This document shows, piece by piece, positions 8,001 to 15,500 of a stretch of DNA of 64,000 nt; the first letter of the stretch is position 1, and every line of letters starts with the position of its first letter. Below the pieces are notes generated by a model that saw only the letters and a list, made by a program, of their open reading frames with translations, was not told the DNA's origin and did not search any database. The position numbers and the translations under genes are program-made. Origin of the DNA: Eubacteriales bacterium (lineage in GTDB: Bacteria > Bacillota > Clostridia > Tissierellales > GPF-1); NCBI GenBank assembly GCA_030625815.1, contig DAOUQF010000009.1, positions 49,010 to 113,009 of the forward strand, given 5' to 3'.

Positions 8001-9937
8001 TAATAGTGTTCGACTACGGTTTTCGGCACCCGGATTCTCTCGGCCAGTTTAAAGCGAAGATAATTTTCGGCGGGATCCTTCGATGCATCAACCTTGCGTT
8101 TTAGGATTCGTCCGAGTTCATCGATAAACCATCCTTGATTGGGCACCTTGTTTACCAGATTCCAGATTCGTTCCAAGGCCGTTATACGGATGATGCGTTC
8201 TGGATCAGTCAGGGCGCCCAGCAAAAGGCGCAGGGGCTGAATCATCACAGATTCATCGAAGTTTTTCATGGGAATTCGCTTGATGATCTGCATCAAGTAG
8301 AACTTGGTCCGGAAGATCGAGAAATTCGCTTTGGTGTAATTGGACAATACGATCTTTCGATAGGCGTCCAGCTGTCCCTTTTTCGCCTGTTGGAAAAGGG
8401 TGGCCAGCATCACGCGCAGATTGTGGGTGATCCAGATCTGATGCTGTTCAATCAATTGTGGATCCGGATGCAGGATTTTTTGGATGTAGCTGTTCAGCAA
8501 TTCATCGCTGCCGTAGAGAGTTTTTGGCAGATTTGCATTTTTCGGAATTTCCTTTCGGTATTCCTCATCGAAATTGGCGATTAGCATGCCAATGATCCCC
8601 GCGGCTTGTCGGCGAATGTCGCCATCCTTATTGGTTAAAAGATCATACAAAAATTGGATGGTGATCAGTTTTTGGTCTTGGGTGAGGTAGGTGGTGTATT
8701 CCTCTAAGACCTGCAGATAACCTCGAAGTTTCTGAGGGTCGCTTTCGCTTCGCGCTTGTTCCAAGATGCTGCTCAAGGATCCGACGGATCGGAAATTATG
8801 CATCAAATCGATATTGTGGCGAATGGCCATAAATTTGATGTTTTTAATCACTTCTTGATGATGCATCAGGGCGTAATGGCGAATGGGAGCAGGCTCTTGC
8901 GGCACATGTTCCAGATTGAGGTTGACATTCTGGTCGCGCAAGAAGGATTCAAAGTCGTTCAGCTTTGCATAGACCTTTCTGTAGCGATTTGCCTTTGTTT
9001 CATCGACATTGTCGAGTTTGTTTAATATGATGTCGAAGGCTTCATCCAAGGAGAAGATGTGCATCTGGCGCTCTCCATTGGGAAGGATTCGGTTTTTTAC
9101 GCGAAAATCGCAGTAGATTAAGAGCAAGGACTCCAAAGGCAGGTTTTCCAGCTCCAGATCCCAGGTGGAATGATTGGTTGCGATATGGCCGATATAGAGC
9201 AGGTCGTGGCGCTTGGTCCATTCGTCCGTGTAGAAGTAATGGAAATAGGGCACGCGCTGCAGGCACTTACCCGTGCAGCCGAATTTGCCGATGTCATGGG
9301 AGGCGGCGGCGCCGGAAACAACCCCCAGGTCCACGGGAATTCCCAATTGGAAACATTGGCGGCCGATATGAACAGCCAGGGAATGCACGCCGGAAATATG
9401 GTGGATATTGTTGTGGCGAGTCAATTCGAAATGGAGCTTCATCAATTCGTACACCATGTCATGATCAAAGGCGGCTACGAATTTGCGGTACTCGTGTCGG
9501 TTGATGATCATTTCATCCTCAACGGGCAAAAAATCCAGGCGATAATCGAAGGGAGTGCGTTCCGTTTCCTTCTCGACTTCGCAAAAGAAGCGGAAGAAGT
9601 GAATGAACAATTCCGCGGCCAGTTCAAATTGAGGAGAAAATTCGATTTCGATGCTGGAAGGATAGGCGCGTTTGAGGACGACTTGATAGCAATAGGCGAG
9701 CCAGTCATCAGGCGGCTGCCGCTTGGAAAGATCGTAAAGAATGGGTTCGCAAAGCGAAAGAACGGAGCGGCCCGAATAGTCGTGCTGGGTGCAGATTCGT
9801 TCGAAGTGTTGTTTAAAATCATGAGCTTGAATCGATAATTGAATATAAGCAGCTACATCTTGATTTTCTGTGAGCCACTCGAGGTGATCGAAAGATTGAA
9901 CAAAACGCTGATATTGTATCGAGGTAGTTTGATTCAT
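5066..9937 (-). CDS. Giant multidomain protein: HD domain, HEAT-like repeats, NadD-like nucleotidyltransferase, acyltransferase-like and phosphoribosyltransferase-like regions
   Basis: The protein has 1623 residues and no signal peptide or membrane helix. Near residues 180-270 it carries an HD-type phosphohydrolase signature: HISGVHSLAVHIGR, then SHDIGK at 213-218 and GHIATNHS. Residues of about 390-900 are helical with repeating pairs that suggest HEAT/ARM repeats (for example RRQAAGIIGMLIANF). Near 918 FFPGTFDPFSISHKKIAENI matches the T/HxGH-type start of NadD/cytidylyltransferase folds, and SSTQIRKYI near 1080 matches their C-terminal S-T-x-I-R motif. Residues 1130-1310 may be an acetyltransferase-like fold. 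Near 1430 RPVLLIDDILHKGYRI resembles a PRPP-binding loop of phosphoribosyltransferases. It is first in a coupled three-gene operon. The substrate is unknown; NAD or nucleotide metabolism is a guess. Confidence 0.8.
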   Translation of the reverse strand: MNQTTSIQYQRFVQSFDHLEWLTENQDVAAYIQLSIQAHDFKQHFERICTQHDYSGRSVLSLCEPILYDLSKRQPPDDWLAYCYQVVLKRAYPSSIEIEFSPQFELAAELFIHFFRFFCEVEKETERTPFDYRLDFLPVEDEMIINRHEYRKFVAAFDHDMVYELMKLHFELTRHNNIHHISGVHSLAVHIGRQCFQLGIPVDLGVVSGAAASHDIGKFGCTGKCLQRVPYFHYFYTDEWTKRHDLLYIGHIATNHSTWDLELENLPLESLLLIYCDFRVKNRILPNGERQMHIFSLDEAFDIILNKLDNVDETKANRYRKVYAKLNDFESFLRDQNVNLNLEHVPQEPAPIRHYALMHHQEVIKNIKFMAIRHNIDLMHNFRSVGSLSSILEQARSESDPQKLRGYLQVLEEYTTYLTQDQKLITIQFLYDLLTNKDGDIRRQAAGIIGMLIANFDEEYRKEIPKNANLPKTLYGSDELLNSYIQKILHPDPQLIEQHQIWITHNLRVMLATLFQQAKKGQLDAYRKIVLSNYTKANFSIFRTKFYLMQIIKRIPMKNFDESVMIQPLRLLLGALTDPERIIRITALERIWNLVNKVPNQGWFIDELGRILKRKVDASKDPAENYLRFKLAERIRVPKTVVEHYYAICLVDGEDLSDIYLQNLKTATPWVFKKVHVHLLADFLIAGFPNIDKIHTAIHFCNLLKVSEVENVRNHAGIALVEIFPYLSKEQKNDVTVELLRALEMENFQFTNFIPRYLGKVMLHLQPRELDEIINDFVEKTKVSNQQIAVLLLKTIGVCIQNYAQYGPRFHETEEVLKRRLVQMVSILLSSFVNFDQEVKREAFLVLGKDVFGSNKLNMNEKQNLLSIVAKKMLVLAATGRQTDLLRLNDSVSLNHIYRFIADYEFSNREVPVFTNQKKAFFPGTFDPFSISHKKIAENIRNMGYEVFLAVDEFSWSKRTQPNMIRRNIIDMSIADELNIYLFPSSLSVNIANQTDLKELQNCYGEDPISIVVGSDVILHASAYATTDEFSIFDFPHVIFERNCDRVDPDPLEPFLDRMKEPAVRLCLPEEYEDISSTQIRKYIDQNRDVSMMIDPLAQKYIMARGFYRHEPQMKSPVSTRTLKFEIIEEFRYETISELRSQFGDFPIDLKSFFTLDSARLLIARETKGDTIVGAVPFRWLRNSMIFREFHDHTAADFIRQKAVGRIALIAGIYTHTGSPYRHLGQILLTETLSFTLQKDYTSAVYHEPLHHPAIDERNYKILKLQGFVSVPQESEEAESPIYLVSMTHPSTLYLNMKALLKEPYRNNPKVIRAIHKSRDALREAMVALYPGQLLLTVDRKIMNEKLMEIICRNNHVDLVQGPVRTLGPNLCVPYGSILKGRIVPNTATKTLHTEKTYKGDATSFYIHQTPYYLSLDEQIRMLKSFKRPVLLIDDILHKGYRIKAIQPKFNQHDVRVEKTIVGILSSQGQELMELQELDVESAYFVPNLNVWFNESILYPFIGGDAVERMTDYKSNMIPSVNFILPYASPSYIKEAPVSAIYKLSETVLKNTYQIFRTLEREYQRFNDRALCITNLGEIFSSPRFPDRSDLLEYDSSLKVSEYIAYDQAHLKRIQSLFTQEEK

Positions 9938-10050
9938 CGGTAGCCTCCTCTAGTAGATTTCACTATTATTATATAATAATTCCGGTGAATTTACAGGCTC
10001 TTTCCAGTTTTTTTGCAGTTTCTTACACAACAGACGAAATGGGAAAACTA

Positions 10051-10059
10051 TGGTATAAT
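10051..10059 (+). promoter_or_regulatory. Extended -10 promoter
   Basis: TGGTATAAT gives a TG-n-TATAAT extended -10 element; no convincing -35 is seen. It lies 28 bases ahead of the GTG start at 10087 and is repeated almost exactly ahead of the 6S-like RNA. Confidence 0.6.
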
Positions 10060-10086
10060 AAGGGAAAAGTAAGGGGGGAAAACGAC

Positions 10087-10671
10087 GTGGAATGGCAAAT
10101 TGAAGCAATCGAAAAGCGGATCTATCAATTGAAGTTTTCGAAATCAAATTATGAACGCTTGGAATCCATTCGCTCGTCAATTTCAGCCCTGGAAGAACTG
10201 CAAGAAATGATTGAACGGGAAGAGGCATGTAAAAAGAAAGAAGAGGTTCCCAAGATTCGAGAGGGAATCGTTGAAAAAGTGATGGCGGAAATTGAGTTTG
10301 TCTACAAGCCGACCCTGAAAGACGATATCTACGAGAGCGATTACTTGGAGCAGTTTTCTCAACTCCGCCGTGCGGACCTGGTCTTGTGCGGAGCATTGGA
10401 AGTGTTTAATGAATTTTGGACGGCGAATTCCGTTGAATTCGGGAATGTGTTTGCTTCCTTGCCGGCAAAGCTGGTGGGGGAAGAAAAGGCGGAAAATTTA
10501 ATTGCGTTGGGATGGCAGCGGACCCATGTTCGCTTGTATCTTGCCAGCGATGTGCAGCTGAGTGAGATCTATCGATCCTGCGAGCGCGCTTTTCCGGATT
10601 ATTTGATCGTAAAGGAAAACAAGGGAAGCCGATTTATTATCTTGGAATATTTGATTCGCAAAAGTGAATAG
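10087..10671 (+). CDS. Hypothetical cytosolic protein
   Basis: I do not recognise this 194-residue protein. The GTG at 10087 (VEWQIEAIEKRIYQLKFS) is preferred because an AGGGGGG site precedes it and an extended -10 lies just upstream; a longer reading from 9985 would start before the promoter. The first 70 residues are highly charged and predicted coiled-coil (EELQEMIEREEACKKKEE). The rest looks globular with no cysteines of note, no signal peptide and no membrane segments. It diverges from the 1623-residue gene and has its own terminator downstream, so it is a single transcription unit. Confidence 0.75.
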   Translation: MEWQIEAIEKRIYQLKFSKSNYERLESIRSSISALEELQEMIEREEACKKKEEVPKIREGIVEKVMAEIEFVYKPTLKDDIYESDYLEQFSQLRRADLVLCGALEVFNEFWTANSVEFGNVFASLPAKLVGEEKAENLIALGWQRTHVRLYLASDVQLSEIYRSCERAFPDYLIVKENKGSRFIILEYLIRKSE

Positions 10672-10678
10672 AAACATT

Positions 10679-10722
10679 AAATCACCGAGACGGAGCAAGA
10701 CGCCGATCCCGGTGATTTTTTT
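10679..10722. terminator. Terminator after the hypothetical gene, also serving the TauE gene
   Basis: AAATCACCG pairs with CGGTGATTT across a 22-base loop that can pair further (GACG...CGCC). T runs follow on the plus strand. Confidence 0.7.
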
Positions 10723-11515
10723 ATCGGCTGCTGAGGATATTGATGATCATGATCACGGCGGCGAGCAGATTGGTGAAAGCGAAGATTTTTCGCAAATTTT
10801 TCGGCTTGCTTTTGATTGCGTATTTGCTGCCGATCCAGCCGCCCAACACGGCGGCAATCACGAGGGGAATGGCGTATTGAAGGTTGTAATTTCCATGGAC
10901 GCTATGGCCGAGAAATCCCATTAGGGCCGTAACGGCAACCATGGCAGAAGAGGTTCCAATCGCAATTTCCATGGGGATGCCGCAGAGCATCACCATCAAG
11001 GGAATCTTAAAGGCGCCGCCTGAAATTCCGATGGCTCCGGCGAATAATCCGACGATCGCGGTGATGGGAAGGGTGATCCATAGATTGACCGTATAGCTGT
11101 ATCCGCCAAATTGACGGTTCCAATATCCGAATTTTTTCTTTTGGGCAATGGGCTTATCCCGCACGGAGATCAGCATAAAAACGGAGATGACAATCAGCAA
11201 GACGGCAAAGAGAATTTTTAGGGTGGAGTCTTCCATATTGCCGGCGAAATATCCGCCAAAAAAAGCCATGATGTCCGTGGGCGGATCGATGACCAAGGCC
11301 AGCTTCCAATCGACTCGCTTGTGATTGTGAAAGATCAGCATAGAGGTGAAGGAGGTGGCTATCATAATCAATTGCGAGGTGGTTGCTGCATGCTGCATGG
11401 AAAGACCGGCCAGCACCATGGCGAGCACATAGAAATTCCCGCCGCCTTTTCCCACCATGGACATGGTGACAGCGATGCCTAAGATGATCAATGATAAAAT
11501 CAAGATGGATAGCAT
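10721..11515 (-). CDS. TauE/SafE family membrane permease
   Basis: The 264-residue polytopic membrane protein has about eight hydrophobic helices. The glycine-rich first helix (SMVGKGGGNFYVLAMVLAG) and the repeated half (GLFAGAIGISGGAFKIPLM) are the two inverted family repeats of TauE/SafE (DUF81) proteins. Such proteins are thought to export or import sulfonates, sulfite or other anions. The substrate cannot be read here. It lies downstream of nadK on the same strand, but a terminator-like hairpin at 11561-11606 separates them. Its ATG is followed immediately by hydrophobic sequence. Confidence 0.88.
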   Translation of the reverse strand: MLSILILSLIILGIAVTMSMVGKGGGNFYVLAMVLAGLSMQHAATTSQLIMIATSFTSMLIFHNHKRVDWKLALVIDPPTDIMAFFGGYFAGNMEDSTLKILFAVLLIVISVFMLISVRDKPIAQKKKFGYWNRQFGGYSYTVNLWITLPITAIVGLFAGAIGISGGAFKIPLMVMLCGIPMEIAIGTSSAMVAVTALMGFLGHSVHGNYNLQYAIPLVIAAVLGGWIGSKYAIKSKPKNLRKIFAFTNLLAAVIMIINILSSR

Positions 11516-11560
11516 AATACGCCCCCAGTATAAATAAAAGCAAGAGTTGACAACGAGAGA

Positions 11561-11606
11561 AAACCCCTATCATTCAAGGATGAAACTTGAATCGATACGG
11601 GTTTGG
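11561..11606 (-). terminator. Hairpin after nadK
   Basis: On the minus strand AAACCCGTATC-GATTCAAG pairs with CTTGAATGATAGGGGTTT around a short loop, followed by TTTTCTCTC. The U tract is weak, so partial readthrough into the TauE gene is possible. Confidence 0.6.
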
Positions 11607-11609
11607 CGT

Positions 11610-12416
11610 TTATAAGAATTTATTTTTGATATTGGACCAAAAATGATGTTCATGGGTTGTCAATCGCGTTAATTTGCGGTCGGAGACCCAAAATTTCAGG
11701 TTTGTAATGTCTCGGTAGGTCAATTGAACGCCGTCGACAACGATGAGAATCGAGTTTTCATCCCGGTATTCCGGAATCAATTCAATGGTCATATTGAAGG
11801 GGACGATCACGCTGTTGGTCAGGGAACGATACACCCGTGAATTGATGGGAGCCAAAGCGGTCATTTGAAGCACGCCCAGAGTCGGGTAAACCAAGCTGCC
11901 GCCGGCGGACATATTGTATGCGGTGCTGCCCATGGGGGTGGAGATGATAATCCCGTCGCCGGAATAGCTTTCCAATGTCTCATCGCCAATATTGATATTG
12001 AGATGGATGACCTTGGAATTGATCCCTTTGATTACAATCTCGTTGATTCCTGTCAGGGGAATGCATTTGTCCTCGGTGCAGACTGCGCTTTCGACCAGAT
12101 AGAGTTGTTCCAATTGAAAATCATCATTTTGCAGATGGTCGACCAAACGATCGATGTCTTTGGGACAGAGTTCCTGGAAGAATCCAAGATGTCCGGTGTT
12201 GATGCCGATAAAGGGAATATTCGGGAAGTCGACTTCCTTCATGCCAATTAAAATAACGCCATCTCCGCCAACACAAATATTGAGATCTGCATCATTGTCA
12301 TAGGCTTCGGCCACATTAAAATTTGCTGCGAGGAGTTTTTCGCGCAGTTTATCCACAACGCGTTCTGAAGTTTTTTGAAAATTGTGCAGGATATTGATTT
12401 TCTGGATTTTTCGCAT
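11610..12416 (-). CDS. nadK: NAD kinase
   Basis: The 268-residue enzyme phosphorylates NAD to NADP using ATP or polyphosphate. The diagnostic GGDG motif is at residues 48-51 (NICVGGDGVILIGMKE), followed by FIGINTGHLGFFQEL and the NE/D region (INEIVIKGI). A glycine-rich TPMGSTAYNMSAGG segment is the conserved substrate loop. The start ATG at 12414-12416 follows a purine-rich AGGAGGAG site on the minus strand. Spo0-like regulatory domains are absent. It diverges from the rluA-type gene across a 76-base spacer that includes the rluA promoter. The gene keeps company with a NadD-like giant protein 2 kb away, but separate transcription is likely. Confidence 0.93.
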   Translation of the reverse strand: MRKIQKINILHNFQKTSERVVDKLREKLLAANFNVAEAYDNDADLNICVGGDGVILIGMKEVDFPNIPFIGINTGHLGFFQELCPKDIDRLVDHLQNDDFQLEQLYLVESAVCTEDKCIPLTGINEIVIKGINSKVIHLNINIGDETLESYSGDGIIISTPMGSTAYNMSAGGSLVYPTLGVLQMTALAPINSRVYRSLTNSVIVPFNMTIELIPEYRDENSILIVVDGVQLTYRDITNLKFWVSDRKLTRLTTHEHHFWSNIKNKFL

Positions 12417-12431
12417 TTTTCTCCTCCTCTA

Positions 12432-12460
12432 TTTACTCAATCTCTATTATAAACTATAAT
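12432..12460 (+). promoter_or_regulatory. Promoter of the pseudouridine synthase gene
   Basis: TTTACT at 12432-12437 and a perfect TATAAT at 12455-12460 are 17 bases apart, and the start codon is 33 bases beyond. Confidence 0.65.
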
Positions 12461-12492
12461 AGGGAAAGTTGAAACGAAAGAAAGGAACGATT

Positions 12493-13365
12493 ATGAAAGA
12501 AGATTTTCGCTTATCAATTAAAAAAGAATACGCTTCACTACTTGAAGCATTGGAAGACTTAATGGGAATTTCAGGCCGGCAATTTCGCCGCATGATCCGC
12601 CAACGTCTGGTGGAGATTGATGGAGTCTTTCCCACCCGCCCGGGAGCGATTCATCCGGGGTCGGTGATTGCCATTCGATTCCCCGATGAAACGATTGAAT
12701 ATCCGGCGGAGGCGATTCCACTGGATGTGCTCTACGAAGACGAGGATATGTTGGCGGTCAACAAGCCGCCCTATATGTTGACGCATCCATCGAGAGAGGT
12801 GTTTACGGGGACGCTGGCGAATGCCATTGCGGGGTATTTTCAACAGACGGGCTTGAAGCGAAAAGCGAGATTCGTGAATCGACTGGATATGAATACCTCC
12901 GGGATTGTATTGATTGCCAAGCATTCCTACGCCCATCAGCAATTGAGCGATCAGGAAAAGATCAAGACCTATCAAGCCTTGGTGGAGGGAACGCCCCCCG
13001 CGGAAGGGCTGATTGAGGCACCCATTGCCAGGGATTCGATTGAAGGCTCTGTGAAGCGAATCGTTCATCCCGATGGAAAGTCCTCGAAGACCGGGTGGAA
13101 GTGCTTGGATACCAATCATGGGATTTCCCTGCTGGAGGTGCGCTTGTATACGGGAAGAACCCATCAAATCCGCGTGCATCTCAGTTATAAGGGTTGGCCG
13201 ATTTTGGGGGATTCGCTCTATGGCCATGAGAAAATGGCACCGCGTCAGATGCTTCATGCCGCAAGTCTGGAGCTGAAATCCATTCGGACCAAGGAACCCA
13301 TTTTCATTGAAGCGTCGGTTCCCGACGATTTTATGAAAATATTGACAGATTGTAAAACCCTGTAA
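12493..13365 (+). CDS. RluA-family rRNA pseudouridine synthase
   Basis: The 290-residue protein has an N-terminal S4-like RNA-binding segment (residues 20-75, ISGRQFRRMIRQRLVEIDG). The catalytic core carries the family motif RLDMNTSGIVLIAK near residue 138, whose Asp is the catalytic nucleophile. YTGRTHQIRVHL and PILGDSLYG follow, as in RluD/RluA. It isomerises specific uridines in 23S rRNA or tRNA; the exact site is not predictable. I chose ATG 12493, with AGGAA seven bases before it; a start at 12469 would fall within ten bases of the -10 box. Confidence 0.9.
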   Translation: MKEDFRLSIKKEYASLLEALEDLMGISGRQFRRMIRQRLVEIDGVFPTRPGAIHPGSVIAIRFPDETIEYPAEAIPLDVLYEDEDMLAVNKPPYMLTHPSREVFTGTLANAIAGYFQQTGLKRKARFVNRLDMNTSGIVLIAKHSYAHQQLSDQEKIKTYQALVEGTPPAEGLIEAPIARDSIEGSVKRIVHPDGKSSKTGWKCLDTNHGISLLEVRLYTGRTHQIRVHLSYKGWPILGDSLYGHEKMAPRQMLHAASLELKSIRTKEPIFIEASVPDDFMKILTDCKTL

Positions 13366-13415
13366 TATAGTATTGAAGCAATCGTTGGGGTCGGCTGCAT
13401 ACTGTGTAAAAATTA

Positions 13416-13424
13416 TGGTATAAT
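13416..13424 (+). promoter_or_regulatory. Extended -10 promoter of the 6S-like RNA
   Basis: TGGTATAAT, with a poor -35 (TGCATA at 13396), predicts a start near 13431. Confidence 0.6.
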
Positions 13425-13430
13425 ATAAGT

Positions 13431-13620
13431 GAACCAAGAGTTCTGGGGTGTTCGTATCTCTCTTGATAATTCAACCGACATAATGTTTTCGGGAGAACGG
13501 GGTTCCTTGTTTGAGCGCATGCCTCTTTTAGAGGACTCGGTCATTCAATGACAGTTCACCCACCTGCGGAGATCGCGGGCGTGAATTATAAGTGAGGTAC
13601 GGCACTTTGGATTATGACTG
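13431..13620 (+). ncRNA. ssrS: Structured small RNA, 6S RNA-like
   Basis: The 318-base gap between rluA and the next gene has a promoter, no good reading frame and a terminator. The transcript of about 190 nt folds as one long, interrupted hairpin. The 5' strand at 13448-13473 (GTGTTCGTATCTCTCTTGAT-AATTCA) pairs with 13582-13605 (TGAATTATAAGTGAGGTACG-GCAC), with CCAA/TTGG outside. The interior has a bubble, small side hairpins and an apical CCTC-TTTTA-GAGG hairpin. Length and the rod-with-bubble shape fit 6S RNA, which sequesters RNA polymerase. The primary sequence does not let me exclude another structured RNA. Confidence 0.6.
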
Positions 13621-13622
13621 AT

Positions 13623-13657
13623 AACCCTTAAGCAACTAACGCTTGAGGGTTTTTTTT
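13623..13657 (+). terminator. Terminator of the 6S-like RNA
   Basis: An 11-bp stem AACCCTTAAGC/GCTTGAGGGTT with an AACTAAC loop is followed by a run of T residues. Confidence 0.9.
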
Positions 13658-13683
13658 GATAAAAACCAAAAAGGGGGTTAATT

Positions 13684-15405
13684 ATGAGAAAGAAAAAACG
13701 AAATGTCGGAAGACGAGTGAGTTTTGTTTTGCTTTTTTTGATCGTGGTTTTGGGAATTTCAGCTTATCATGGCTGGAATTATCACGCGATTCAATATCAG
13801 CAATATTGTTCGGAGTGGGGAATCCCAAATCGGATTGACGAGATGAATTGGCTGGAGCCGTATACGGCGGCTGTTGTCGATGATCAACTGGTAACCTTTC
13901 GCATGGACTCCAATGGGGACGTGAATGTCACGCTGATGAATGAAGCGGGACAAATCGTCGGCGACAAATCGGAAAGTCTCATCAAGGAGAATGGGATTCG
14001 GAATATGGTTTATATCGAACCGTATTTGATCTATCAGATGGGGGATCAAGTGGTTGCCTATGAATATCAGAAAAACCCTGGGCAGGATGGACGCAGCTTT
14101 GGGGAGCCGATTTTTCTGGTGAATGAGATCACAGGCTTTGAAACCTGTTCCTCGGATCCAATCCGATTCTTGGTATACGGACGCACTGCGGCGACCCTGT
14201 ATCAAGTGACGAAGTCGGGCATTGAAGAAGATCGTACATACATAAGCGATAAGGCCATTACGCGTGCGAAGGCGGAGTGGGTGAATGGGAATTGGGCTCT
14301 TCTTTACTATACGGATCGCACATTTGTCTCGAATGAGGGCTTGACCAAGAATGAATTGATTTTGACGGACTTCGATGGGACGGATCCAAAACAGCTTTCC
14401 GTCGTATCCTCTGTTTTGCCGGTCACTCTGGTGAACCTGAATATCTTAACCAACAAGGAATTGAACGAGGCTTACGTGATTTATCAAGTGAAACGCAGCG
14501 ATCGCGGGGTTACCAGCTATAGTTTGGAGAAGATCACCATCGATCCGAAGACCCTGGCAGTCCTCGGTTCTGAGGAAATCTCAACGAATCTACTGGGGAA
14601 AACCATGCAATCGGGATACTGGGATGACACCCCTTATATCTTGACAACGAGCATTTATGATCCGCAATTTTCACCCATGGCGGAGATCCATAAAGAGGGG
14701 GAAATCCCTTGCACCATGGATCCGGACATTCGAAAGAACCGGGAGTTTATGAATCTGGTAACCGTGGAAGGGGAGATGCGCGCGCCTCAGGACGTTCATT
14801 TCTTTGCTTCTACTTATGAAAACTCAGTAGCGCCAATGATGGTCAGCTGGGACGGGTATGAGTATGCCTTCTTTAAGGATGTAACCGGCGGGAGCTATTG
14901 GCTGATGATTTCCAGCAACCATCCGGACTATCAAGCGGCTCATCCGCTGATGGATCAAGACAGGAATGAGGGGATCGGATTTGGCTTAACGGCGCCGCTC
15001 CAGGTGATCTCCAGCGGGATCATCTATCTTTCGACCGAGTTTTTAGCCCTGTTCATTATCATTGGATTAGCGGTATTGATAAATACACGACGGGATCGAG
15101 CCATGATGAAGCGTCATTTCTTTCTGTATTTAGGGATGTATGTCGTGATTAACATCATCTTTGTCTATCGTTTCCACTATATGGGCGGGCCGGTGTCCGA
15201 TGCGCCAGCCTTTATCAATGGTCCGGGAGGCTTCTTGTATGTGCCGATCATGATCAATGCCATTACCTATGGATTGCTGTGGGTTCTGGGACGGATGAAG
15301 GACTATGATGAAATGGCGCCGATCATAACCTTTATTTTGGTGGATATCTTCTTAATCAACTTGGCCTATGTGCCATTTTCACAAATTCTGACATATTTGT
15401 CGTAA
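13684..15405 (+). CDS. Membrane-anchored protein with large extracytoplasmic domain (unknown function)
   Basis: I do not recognise the 573-residue protein. It starts with a basic stretch (MRKKKRNVGRR) and one membrane helix at residues 13-32. About 410 residues of probable extracytoplasmic, beta-rich sequence follow, with repeated strand-turn units (YLIYQMGDQVVAYEYQ, ATLYQVTKSGIEED) that could be a beta-propeller. The C-terminal 130 residues hold four or five more helices (FLALFIIIGLAVLI, FLYLGMYVVINIIFVY and others). No catalytic motif is apparent. The start is ATG at 13684 after an AAGGGGGT site. The preceding 6S-like terminator lies 27 bases upstream, so expression relies on readthrough or an unseen promoter. 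Envelope sensing or transport support are guesses. Confidence 0.75.
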   Translation: MRKKKRNVGRRVSFVLLFLIVVLGISAYHGWNYHAIQYQQYCSEWGIPNRIDEMNWLEPYTAAVVDDQLVTFRMDSNGDVNVTLMNEAGQIVGDKSESLIKENGIRNMVYIEPYLIYQMGDQVVAYEYQKNPGQDGRSFGEPIFLVNEITGFETCSSDPIRFLVYGRTAATLYQVTKSGIEEDRTYISDKAITRAKAEWVNGNWALLYYTDRTFVSNEGLTKNELILTDFDGTDPKQLSVVSSVLPVTLVNLNILTNKELNEAYVIYQVKRSDRGVTSYSLEKITIDPKTLAVLGSEEISTNLLGKTMQSGYWDDTPYILTTSIYDPQFSPMAEIHKEGEIPCTMDPDIRKNREFMNLVTVEGEMRAPQDVHFFASTYENSVAPMMVSWDGYEYAFFKDVTGGSYWLMISSNHPDYQAAHPLMDQDRNEGIGFGLTAPLQVISSGIIYLSTEFLALFIIIGLAVLINTRRDRAMMKRHFFLYLGMYVVINIIFVYRFHYMGGPVSDAPAFINGPGGFLYVPIMINAITYGLLWVLGRMKDYDEMAPIITFILVDIFLINLAYVPFSQILTYLS

Positions 15406-15436
15406 TCCCACTCTTTATCGGGAAAAACGCTATCCT

Positions 15437-15464
15437 TTGTTAGGAAAATGTGATAGATTATAAG
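15437..15464 (+). promoter_or_regulatory. Candidate promoter of the LacI-hutH operon
   Basis: TTGTTA at 15437-15442 and TATAAG at 15459-15464 are 16 bases apart, which is a modest match. Confidence 0.4.
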
Positions 15465-15500
15465 GTAGGGAAAATAGGAAAATAATTGCGGAGGTGGCGT

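Noticed and set aside
5870..9838. Long open frames on the plus strand opposite the giant gene
   Set aside because: They are antisense shadows of the 1623-residue gene, with no ribosome binding sites and no recognisable protein features.
13431..13620. The structured RNA as SRP RNA, RNase P RNA or tmRNA
   Set aside because: The hallmark GGAAGCAGCG-type SRP loop, the RNase P conserved core and a tRNA-like end with a tag frame are all absent.
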